A stretch of 7,650 nt of DNA from Aquincola sp. (GTDB lineage: Bacteria > Pseudomonadota > Gammaproteobacteria > Burkholderiales > Burkholderiaceae_C): NCBI GenBank assembly GCA_029884035.1, contig JAOUIM010000163.1, positions 1 through 7,650 on the forward strand, written 5' to 3'. Below are positions 1 through 5,021 of the stretch, in pieces. The position numbers and the translations under genes were made by a program. Position 1 is the stretch's first letter; every line of letters begins with the position of its first letter. The notes below the pieces were generated by a model. The model was not told the DNA's origin, did no database searches, and saw nothing but the letters and a program-made list of their open reading frames with translations.

Positions 1-241
1 GCAGGATGTCGATCATCTTGCGGGCGCCCACGGTGGTTGAAAAGCTGCTGGCGTCCCCGCCCAGTTCCGCCGCTGTGCGAACTTGGATCTCCAGATCGCT
101 CGTCGTGAACTCGATCCGACCAGCGTTCTTGCGCAGCAGCACATTAGCCAGGATCGGCAGAGTGTGCCGGCGCTCGACGATGCCGGCTACCGCCTGCAAA
201 GCCCCAAGCAGCTGTTCCTGCGGTGCCTTGAGCACGATCAT
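1..241 (-). CDS. dnaN: DNA polymerase III subunit beta (sliding clamp), N-terminal part only
   Basis: The beta clamp encircles DNA as a dimer and tethers DNA polymerase III during replication. Only the first 80 codons are in the window; the rest lies beyond the left edge. The translation begins MIVLKAPQEQLL and contains GIVERRHTLPILANVLLRK and TTSDLEIQVRT, the typical start of clamp domain 1 in proteobacteria, followed by VGARKMIDIL. The ATG (239-241, read on the minus strand) is preceded by a good ribosome binding site, GAGGAAG, about six bases upstream, which fixes the start. It lies downstream of dnaA on the same strand, the usual dnaA-dnaN order, separated by 256 bases. That gap is long enough to hold a promoter or origin elements of its own. 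I found no convincing sigma-70 promoter directly before it, so cotranscription with dnaA is possible. Confidence 0.95.
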   Translation of the reverse strand, partial: MIVLKAPQEQLLGALQAVAGIVERRHTLPILANVLLRKNAGRIEFTTSDLEIQVRTAAELGGDASSFSTTVGARKMIDIL

Positions 242-300
242 CTTGTCTTCCTCACTGGCTTCTTTTCAAGTTAGTCGTATTGGTAGAGGCCTGTTGGGCC

Positions 301-309
301 TGTGGAGAA
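301..309 (-). promoter_or_regulatory. DnaA-box-like site (TTCTCCACA)
   Basis: Read on the minus strand, this matches the DnaA box consensus TTATCCACA at eight of nine positions. It lies 15 bases from the AT-richer patch at 259-286 and about 60 bases upstream of dnaN. The position suits either an origin box next to an unwinding element or an operator for dnaN. Confidence 0.4.
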
Positions 310-418
310 CACTATTTTCGCCTGAGCCGACAACAGCTTAAGTCCCCACCAACCCTGTGCGCGACCCAGGAAGTCGGCGCTCGCTAAAACCGAACAACCT
401 CGGCCGGAAGCGGTGCGC

Positions 419-427
419 TGTGGATGA
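419..427 (-). promoter_or_regulatory. DnaA-box-like site (TCATCCACA)
   Basis: Eight of nine positions match TTATCCACA on the minus strand. It is one of three such sites in the dnaA-dnaN spacer, with the same orientation as the site at 301-309. Confidence 0.4.
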
Positions 428-446
428 GGCCTTCCTTGCGCAAGGA

Positions 447-455
447 TTGTCCCCA
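447..455 (+). promoter_or_regulatory. Weak DnaA-box-like site (TTGTCCCCA)
   Basis: Seven of nine positions match TTATCCACA. On its own it would be ignored. It is listed because two better sites lie within 150 bases in the same spacer. Confidence 0.2.
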
Positions 456-497
456 GGGTTTCAAGCCAAGGGGGTCGGAGCGATACACGCTTCACAT

Positions 498-1904
498 TCA
501 GCCCTTGAGCGTCTGTTCGAGGACGTGCAATTGCTGGTTGAGATCGGTGTTCTTCTGGCGTTCGCCGCCGATCTTGCGCACCGCATGCAATACCGTGGTG
601 TGGTCGCGGCCGCCGAAGCTGTCGCCGATCTCGGGCAGGCTCTTCTGGGTCATCTCCTTGGCCAGGTACATCGCGATCTGGCGAGGCCGGGCGATCGAGG
701 CCGGGCGTTTCTTGCTGTACATGTCGGCGACCTTGATCTTGTAGAAGTCGGCCACCGTCTTTTGGATATTTTCGATCGAAATCTGCCGATTCTGGATCGA
801 CAGCAGGTCGCGTAGGGCCTCGCGCGCCAAGCCGATCGCGATCTCCTTCTGCGAAAAGCGCGCATAGGCCAGCACCTTGCGCAGCGCACCTTCGAGCTCG
901 CGCACATTGGCGCGCACATTCTTCGCGATGAAGAAGGCGACGTCCTCCGGCATCGACGTGCCCTCGACCTCAGCTTTTCGGATCAAAATCGCGACGCGCA
1001 TTTCCAGCTCGGGGGGCTCGATGGCCACTGTCAGACCCGAGTCGAATCGCGAAGTCAGACGCTCGTCGATATCGACCAGACCCTTGGGATAGGTGTCGCT
1101 GGTCATGATGATGTGCGCCCGCTTTGCAAGCAGGGCTTCAAAGGCGTTGAAGAACTCCTCCTGCGTTCGATCCTTGCCGGCGAAGAACTGCACGTCGTCA
1201 ATGAGCAGCAGGTCCAGCGAGTGGTATTTCGATTTCAACTCGTCGAAGGTCTTGCGCTGGTAGTTCTTGACGACATCGCTGATGAACTGTTCCGCGTGCA
1301 GGTAGAGCACACGGGCATCAGGCCGGTCGCGCAGCAGCGCGTTGCCCACGGCATGGATCAGGTGCGTCTTGCCCAGACCGACGCCGCCGTAGATGAACAG
1401 AGGGTTGTACATCTGGCCCGGATTGCCCGCCACGTGCAACGCTGCCGTGCGGGCCATCTGGTTGGCGCGACCGGCCACCAGGGTATCGAACGTGAGTGCC
1501 GCGTTGAGGCGGTGAATGGGCAGAGTCGCGCGCGGCAGGCTTGCCAGCCGGCCCTCGAGCGTTCCCGCCGTCGGCCCTTGGACGGGCGGCACAGGGGAAG
1601 CAGTGCCGCGGTCGCCATTGGGCAAGGGTGTCGGCGCAGCCCTGGCGGGCCCGGGTGCAAGATGCAACTGCAGCGTCACCGGGCGGCCCGCCAAACCCGT
1701 GAGCACGCCCTCGATGCGGGCGCCGTACTGTGAGCGTATCCAATCCAGCTTGAACCGGTTGGGCACGCGCAGAGACACCACGGCCGCTTTGTCGTCGATC
1801 GCAACCTCGGCGGGCGGCAAAGGCCGTATCCAAGTATTGAATTGTTGTTCAGGGAGCTCGGTTGCGAGTTGTGCGCACCCGCGCTCCCAGAGGTCATTGC
1901 TCAT
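498..1904 (-). CDS. dnaA: Chromosomal replication initiator protein DnaA
   Basis: DnaA binds 9-base boxes at oriC, forms an ATP-dependent filament, melts the unwinding element and recruits DnaB. It also regulates its own promoter. The 468-residue product is of normal length. Domain I covers about residues 1-80 (QQFNTWIRPL at 21-30). A Pro/Ala-rich linker runs from about 84 to 130. The AAA+ domain has Walker A GGVGLGKT (173-180), Walker B LLLIDD (232-237), sensor I TSD (268-270) and the ERLTSRF box (281-287) with the arginine finger, probably R286. Domain IV carries the DNA-binding signature GGRDHTTVLHAVRKI (431-445). The frame is open 37 codons further upstream, but that extension crosses the promoter and a perfect DnaA box and is unlike the family; MSNDLWERG is the family-like start. 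No strong Shine-Dalgarno precedes the ATG. It is divergent from rpmH and likely autoregulated through the flanking DnaA boxes. Confidence 0.97.
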   Translation of the reverse strand: MSNDLWERGCAQLATELPEQQFNTWIRPLPPAEVAIDDKAAVVSLRVPNRFKLDWIRSQYGARIEGVLTGLAGRPVTLQLHLAPGPARAAPTPLPNGDRGTASPVPPVQGPTAGTLEGRLASLPRATLPIHRLNAALTFDTLVAGRANQMARTAALHVAGNPGQMYNPLFIYGGVGLGKTHLIHAVGNALLRDRPDARVLYLHAEQFISDVVKNYQRKTFDELKSKYHSLDLLLIDDVQFFAGKDRTQEEFFNAFEALLAKRAHIIMTSDTYPKGLVDIDERLTSRFDSGLTVAIEPPELEMRVAILIRKAEVEGTSMPEDVAFFIAKNVRANVRELEGALRKVLAYARFSQKEIAIGLAREALRDLLSIQNRQISIENIQKTVADFYKIKVADMYSKKRPASIARPRQIAMYLAKEMTQKSLPEIGDSFGGRDHTTVLHAVRKIGGERQKNTDLNQQLHVLEQTLKG

Positions 1905-1913
1905 TGTGGACAA
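1905..1913 (-). promoter_or_regulatory. DnaA box touching the dnaA start codon (TTGTCCACA)
   Basis: This site has one mismatch to TTATCCACA and ends exactly at the base before the dnaA ATG. It lies inside the predicted short dnaA leader, where bound DnaA could block transcription or mRNA loading. It fits the known autoregulation of dnaA. Confidence 0.55.
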
Positions 1914-1932
1914 GTTCTTGTAGAGCGGCGCC

Positions 1933-1960
1933 AGTGTAGCCCACACGATGGTCGTGACGA
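1933..1960 (-). promoter_or_regulatory. Candidate sigma-70 promoter of dnaA
   Basis: On the minus strand, TCGTCA (1955-1960, four of six to TTGACA) and TACACT (1933-1938, four of six to TATAAT) are separated by 16 bases. Transcription would begin about 20-25 bases before the dnaA ATG. One DnaA box lies just upstream of the -35 and another within the leader, so the promoter is bracketed by DnaA sites. Both hexamers are imperfect. Confidence 0.4.
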
Positions 1961-1965
1961 TCGGG

Positions 1966-1974
1966 TTATCCACA
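1966..1974 (+). promoter_or_regulatory. Perfect DnaA box (TTATCCACA)
   Basis: This is an exact match to the high-affinity DnaA box. It lies five bases upstream of the proposed dnaA -35 element and is the strongest DnaA site in the dnaA-rpmH spacer. Confidence 0.7.
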
Positions 1975-2028
1975 TGCGCGGCACCGCCCGATAGCCCCGC
2001 GCCGAAAGGCGCCACGGAACCCTGCTCG

Positions 2029-2057
2029 TTGACCGAGGCTGTGGTTCATGATGGAAT
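2029..2057 (+). promoter_or_regulatory. Candidate promoter of the rpmH operon
   Basis: TTGACC (2029-2034, five of six to TTGACA) is followed after 17 bases by TGGAAT (2052-2057, four of six to TATAAT). It would give an rpmH leader of roughly 70 bases. A two-mismatch DnaA box match at 2040-2048 lies in its spacer. The location and spacing are good; the -10 is only moderate. Confidence 0.4.
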
Positions 2058-2097
2058 CGCCGGTTTCCCTGATTTTGGCCGGGGCGTCCGGCTGATT

Positions 2098-2116
2098 GGA
2101 ACAACGCGGAACAACG
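2098..2116 (+). repeat. Tandem pair of GGAACAACG before rpmH
   Basis: Two identical 9-base units (2098-2106 and 2108-2116) are separated by one base, just upstream of rpmH. The second unit and the following GGGAC lie where the ribosome binding site should be. The stretch is less GC-rich than its surroundings. It could be a protein-binding direct repeat, an unwinding-type repeat or chance. Confidence 0.35.
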
Positions 2117-2133
2117 GGACAAATGCAATGGCA

Positions 2134-2268
2134 ATGAAGCGTACCTACCAAGCCTCCAAGACCCGCCGCGCGCGAACGCACGGGTTCCTCGTGCGGATGA
2201 AGACGCGCGGTGGTCGCGCCGTCATCAACGCGCGCCGCGCCAAGGGGCGCAAGAGCCTGTCGGTCTGA
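2134..2268 (+). CDS. rpmH: 50S ribosomal protein L34
   Basis: L34 is a small, very basic protein of the large ribosomal subunit that contacts 23S rRNA. The 44-residue product starts MKRTYQASKTRR and contains RTHGFLVRMKTRGGRAVINA and RRAKGRK, the whole canonical L34 sequence at the canonical length. The ATG at 2134 gives the conserved MKRTYQ start. Another in-frame ATG at 2128 would add only Met-Ala and has the better spacing from the weak GGGAC motif at 2116-2120, so initiation at 2128 cannot be excluded. It is the first gene of the rightward cluster, divergent from dnaA and followed 78 bases later by rnpA, the conserved arrangement near bacterial origins. Confidence 0.97.
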   Translation: MKRTYQASKTRRARTHGFLVRMKTRGGRAVINARRAKGRKSLSV

Positions 2269-2346
2269 CCCGAGGCGCGGCTGCAGCGCCACCCGGCCCG
2301 GGATCCTTGTCAGGGACCAGTCTCGCGGCCCGCGCCAGCGCTCAAG

Positions 2347-2796
2347 ATGACTGGGCAGTGCGGCACGCGGGCATGGAGCAGTCTGGGCCGGGAGGCCATT
2401 GCAGCATTGCGATCTCTACCGCCAATGGCCAGGACGGCTCATTTCGTTCTCCATCACGCCGCCCCCGGTCTGCTTGTTCCAATGTTATCAACAGCTAGCG
2501 CACCAACCCGGACCCATTCTGTGGATAACATGTCCGACGCAGGTGTGCGCGCAGGACTCGGCTTGATCACGCCGAAGCGGTTGGCTAGGAGAGCGGCAAC
2601 GCGCAATCTCATCAAGCGTCAGGTGCGCTCCGCCGTGGATCGACAGGGGCTGCGCGAAGGACACTGGCTGGTGCGGCTGCATCGTGCCTTCGATCCCCGC
2701 GTGTATCCCAGTGCGGCGTCCGCGGCGCTTCGCGCGTCCGTGCGGCTCGAACTCGAAGAGCTGTTGCGCGGCGCGAGCCTCGCCGCGATCCCATGA
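2347..2796 (+). CDS. rnpA: Ribonuclease P protein component
   Basis: RnpA is the protein subunit of RNase P and helps the catalytic RNA bind and cleave 5' leaders of pre-tRNAs. The 149-residue reading has the family signature around 76-91 (PKRLARRAATRNLIKR, the RNR-type helix), the central strand GLGLIT, and a C-terminal helix (SVRLELEELLR). MARTAHFVLHH at 27-37 resembles the start region of Burkholderiales RnpA. The start is uncertain: the ATG at 2347 lacks a Shine-Dalgarno, while GGGAGG at 2390-2395 precedes an in-frame TTG at 2407. Residues 40-68 look like a weakly conserved insert; its codons are less GC-rich at third positions and include TTA TCA ACA, because two DnaA boxes lie there. 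Its stop overlaps the yidD start (ATGA), suggesting translational coupling. Confidence 0.88.
   Translation: MTGQCGTRAWSSLGREAIAALRSLPPMARTAHFVLHHAAPGLLVPMLSTASAPTRTHSVDNMSDAGVRAGLGLITPKRLARRAATRNLIKRQVRSAVDRQGLREGHWLVRLHRAFDPRVYPSAASAALRASVRLELEELLRGASLAAIP
2485..2493 (+). promoter_or_regulatory. DnaA box inside rnpA (TTATCAACA)
   Basis: One mismatch to TTATCCACA. It encodes Leu-Ser-Thr (residues 47-49 of RnpA as annotated), using codons that are unusual in this GC-rich sequence. It faces the perfect box at 2520-2528, 26 bases away. Confidence 0.5.
2520..2528 (-). promoter_or_regulatory. Perfect DnaA box inside rnpA
   Basis: The plus strand reads TGTGGATAA, the exact complement of TTATCCACA. 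It lies within the rnpA frame (residues 58-61, Ser-Val-Asp-Asn) about 545 bases from the perfect box beside dnaA. It is probably a real DnaA-binding site given its exact sequence and position near dnaA. Confidence 0.6.
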
Positions 2797-3071
2797 GGCG
2801 GTCATCTGGCTGGCGGTACTGGCCTCGACAGGCCGTGGCGCTGCCGATCCGTCTGTACCGATTACTGCTCAGTCCGTGGTTGGGAAGCGCCTGCCGGTTC
2901 GAGCCAACTTGCTCCCGATATGCGCTCGATGCGCTCGAGCAGCACGGGGCGGTCGAAGGCAGCTACCTCGCTGCTCGCCGCGTACTGCGCTGCCATCCGT
3001 GGTGCGAGGGCGGTATCGATCCGGTCCCGACGCACTCTAACTTTCGTCTTCGTCGCAAGAGCCCCTCATGA
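2793..3071 (+). CDS. yidD: Membrane protein insertion efficiency factor YidD
   Basis: YidD is a small inner-membrane-associated protein reported to help YidC-dependent insertion of membrane proteins. The 92-residue product shows the full family pattern: an N-terminal amphipathic, basic region (about 12-30, with LPIRLYRLLLSPWLG), CRFEPTCSRYA (34-44), the HG pair (51-52) and RCHPWCEGGIDPVP (66-79). Cysteines 34, 40, 67 and 71 are in the family positions, and the short basic tail is usual. The ATG overlaps the rnpA stop and the TGA overlaps the yidC start, each as ATGA. Synthesis of RnpA, YidD and YidC is therefore probably coupled on one transcript. Confidence 0.95.
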   Translation: MRRSSGWRYWPRQAVALPIRLYRLLLSPWLGSACRFEPTCSRYALDALEQHGAVEGSYLAARRVLRCHPWCEGGIDPVPTHSNFRLRRKSPS

Positions 3072-4771
3072 CCGATTTGCGCCGCACCATGCTTTGGGTG
3101 GTGTTCACGATGTCCCTCGTGATGCTGTGGGACGCATGGAACCGTCACACCGGGCAACCATCGCTGTTCATGCCTACTCCGGCGCGCACGATCGCACCAG
3201 CGGCGTCGGCGCCGCCGTCGCTGCCGACACAAGGAAGCGTTTCGCCACTGACGGGCGTGCCTGCAGCTGCTGCGATCGCAACGGCCCCCGGGGCTTCTGC
3301 GGCCGCAGCCTCGCCGCCTGCCGGCACAGCGGTGCCGGGCGCATCGGAGGTGACCGTCGTCACGACCGACCTCGTTAAGGCTTCGTTCGACAGCGTGGGC
3401 GGAAATCTCGTCAGGCTCGAACTCCTGAAGCATGCCGATGCCGAGGACAGGCAGCGGCACGTGACATTGTTCGATCGCAGTGCGGAGCGGGTGTACAGCG
3501 CGGAAACCGGCCTCATCACGGCGCAGAGCGGCGTCTCATTGCCGAATCACTGGACCCCGATGCGGCGCTTGCCCGGGCCGACGGAACTCGCGGCGGGCAG
3601 CGACCAGGTGAGCGTGGGCTTCGAGTCCGAGCCCGTCGGTGGCGTTACCCTGAGGAAGACGTACACCCTGCACCGGGGCAGCTACGTCGTCGACGTGCGC
3701 CACGAGGTCATCAACGCAGGGCCGGGGGTGATCACGCCCCAGTTGTACCTTCAGCTTGCGCGCGACGGCAACCCTGCGCGGGGCGAGTCCAAGTGGTACT
3801 TCACTTTCACCGGGCCCGCTGTCTACACCGAGGCCAAGAAGTACCAGAAGGTCGACTTCAAGGACATCGAGAAGGGCAAGGCCAGCCACGCCGACAGTGC
3901 CAACGACGGGTGGGTCGCCATGGTTCAACACTATTTCGCGTCAGCTTGGCTCGTGCCGGCGGGCAGCGCGCGGGAATTCAGGACGCAGAAGGTCAAGGAC
4001 AACCTATACGCGGTATCGATGGTGCTGCCGCTGGGCGATCTGGCCCCCGGGTCGAGCAAAACACAGGACGCCCAGCTATTCGCTGGTCCGCAGGAAGAGC
4101 ACGGCCTTGCGGCACTGGCGCCCGGGCTCGAACTGGTCAAGGACTACGGCTGGTTCACCGTGCTGGCCAAGCCGCTGTTCTGGGTCCTCGACCAATTGCA
4201 CAAGGCGATCGGCAACTGGGGCTGGGCGATCGTCGGCTTGGTGGTGCTGTTGAAGATCACGTTCTACTGGTTGAACGCGAGCGCTTACCGCTCGATGGCC
4301 AAGATGAAAGCGCTCACGCCCCGTCTGACCGACCTGCGTGAACGCTACAAGGAAAAACCCCAGCTGATGCAGCAGGAAATGATGCGCATCTACCGCGAGG
4401 AAAAGGTCAACCCGCTCGGCGGCTGCCTCCCGATCCTGGCGCAGATGCCATTCTTCATCGCGCTGTACTGGGTCCTGCTGTCGTCGGTAGAGATGCGCAA
4501 CGCGCCATGGATCGGCTGGATCCACGACCTTGCGCTGCCCGATCCTTGGTTCATCCTGCCCCTGCTGATGACCGCGTCGTCGCTGTTCCAGGTCTGGCTG
4601 CAGCCCGCGCCGGCCGACCCGATGCAGGCCAAGATGATGTGGATGATGCCGCTGATCTTCGGCGTCATGTTCTTCTTCTTCCCGGCGGGACTGGTGCTTT
4701 ACTGGTTGACCAACAATGTCCTGTCGATTGCGCAACAGTGGTGGATCAACCGTCGACTCGGTGTCAAGTGA
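3068..4771 (+). CDS. yidC: Membrane protein insertase YidC
   Basis: YidC inserts and folds inner-membrane proteins, alone or with the Sec translocon. The 567-residue protein has the Gram-negative layout. TM1 is at about 8-22 (LWVVFTMSLVMLW). A low-complexity Ala/Pro/Ser linker follows at about 38-93. The periplasmic P1 domain runs from about 95 to 355. The insertase core starts at about 365, with hydrophobic segments near 385-402, 455-472, 492-510 and 524-550. The cytoplasmic hairpin includes SMAKMKALTPRL (409-420), and NPLGGCLPILAQMPFFIALY (448-467) is the family signature. The positive residue in the hydrophilic groove appears as Lys396 (VLLKITF), where E. coli has Arg. The start is fixed by its ATGA overlap with yidD and by the N-terminus MTDLRRTMLW. 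Confidence 0.97.
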   Translation: MTDLRRTMLWVVFTMSLVMLWDAWNRHTGQPSLFMPTPARTIAPAASAPPSLPTQGSVSPLTGVPAAAAIATAPGASAAAASPPAGTAVPGASEVTVVTTDLVKASFDSVGGNLVRLELLKHADAEDRQRHVTLFDRSAERVYSAETGLITAQSGVSLPNHWTPMRRLPGPTELAAGSDQVSVGFESEPVGGVTLRKTYTLHRGSYVVDVRHEVINAGPGVITPQLYLQLARDGNPARGESKWYFTFTGPAVYTEAKKYQKVDFKDIEKGKASHADSANDGWVAMVQHYFASAWLVPAGSAREFRTQKVKDNLYAVSMVLPLGDLAPGSSKTQDAQLFAGPQEEHGLAALAPGLELVKDYGWFTVLAKPLFWVLDQLHKAIGNWGWAIVGLVVLLKITFYWLNASAYRSMAKMKALTPRLTDLRERYKEKPQLMQQEMMRIYREEKVNPLGGCLPILAQMPFFIALYWVLLSSVEMRNAPWIGWIHDLALPDPWFILPLLMTASSLFQVWLQPAPADPMQAKMMWMMPLIFGVMFFFFPAGLVLYWLTNNVLSIAQQWWINRRLGVK

Positions 4772-4810
4772 CGAGACACGCCCGCCGCACGCACCGGGCG
4801 TGAGATCGGC

Positions 4811-4827
4811 GCGTGCGAATCGCACGC
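4811..4827 (+). repeat. Short perfect inverted repeat after yidC
   Basis: GCGTGCG and CGCACGC form a 7-base-pair stem around a 3-base loop (AAT), about 40 bases after the yidC stop. Only two T residues follow, so it is not a classic intrinsic terminator. It could stabilise the 3' end of the mRNA. The rest of the 235-base yidC-mnmE spacer (4772-5006) shows no gene. Confidence 0.4.
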
Positions 4828-4980
4828 TTGCGCTCGAATGCCGCGAACCGGGGGTTGAGCCGCTCGCCTGTTACGCGGACGATGTGGTCATGCGGGGTTG
4901 ACCCGGCGCAGCCCTCACTACCAGGGTGCGCGGCCGGCTCAGGACCGTGGTGTCATGCCACTCCCCCCGCGCCATTCCCT

Positions 4981-5021
4981 AGAAGGCGCCGCGCGACAAT
5001 CGCGCGGTGCCTTCTTTCCTT
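4981..5021 (+). terminator. Long GC-rich hairpin with T-rich tail, overlapping the mnmE start
   Basis: The arms 4981-4996 and 5000-5015 pair over 16 positions (one G-U pair at 4988/5008) around the loop CAA, followed by TTCCTT. This has the shape of a rho-independent terminator for the rnpA-yidD-yidC transcript, although the tail is broken by two C residues. The right arm includes the GTG at 5007-5009, the only plausible mnmE start. The same element may instead, or also, control mnmE translation, or part of it may be promoter sequence: GACAAT at 4995-5000 resembles a -10 box. Confidence 0.55.

Larger units (their letters stand above)
242..497. other. dnaA-dnaN spacer, possible origin element
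   Basis: No gene is seen in these 256 bases. The spacer has three DnaA-box-like sites (301-309, 419-427, 447-455). It also has a patch at 259-286 that is about 64% A+T (18 of 28 bases), in contrast with the GC-rich surroundings. A small palindrome, CTTGCGCAAG, lies at 436-445. Clustered DnaA boxes beside an AT-rich stretch between dnaA and dnaN are a known oriC layout in several bacterial groups, so this is a candidate origin or a regulatory region for dnaN. None of the three boxes is a perfect consensus, which weakens the case against the dnaA-rpmH spacer. No rho-independent terminator is visible after dnaA. Confidence 0.4.
1905..2133. other. dnaA-rpmH divergent control region, candidate oriC
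   Basis: The spacer between the divergent dnaA and rpmH genes holds a perfect DnaA box (1966-1974), a near-perfect one (1905-1913), and a two-mismatch match (2040-2048, TGTGGTTCA). It also has a promoter candidate for each gene and a short tandem repeat with locally lower GC (about 2096-2133). Genes on both sides point away from it, so all would be leading-strand genes if replication starts here. The DnaA box number is small for a complete oriC. It may be only the dnaA regulatory region, with other boxes in rnpA or in the dnaA-dnaN spacer contributing. Confidence 0.45.

Noticed and set aside
1113..1733. Plus-strand open frame opposite dnaA (206 codons)
   Set aside because: Antisense to well-conserved dnaA domains, with no family resemblance; treated as a shadow frame.
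1905..2015. Extended dnaA start 37 codons upstream of MSNDLWERG
   Set aside because: The extension runs through a perfect DnaA box and the best promoter candidate, and is unlike DnaA N-termini; the ATG at 1902-1904 gives the family start and a normal length.
2040..2048. TGTGGTTCA as a further DnaA box
   Set aside because: Two mismatches to the consensus and inside the proposed rpmH promoter spacer; too weak to list as a site of its own.
2274..2290. Hairpin between rpmH and rnpA as a terminator
   Set aside because: Only a 5-base-pair stem with a 7-base loop and no T-run; at most a weak processing or attenuation structure.
4076..4825. Minus-strand open frame opposite the 3' end of yidC (249 codons)
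   Set aside because: It lies almost fully over the confident yidC coding region and has the composition of a reversed-frame shadow.
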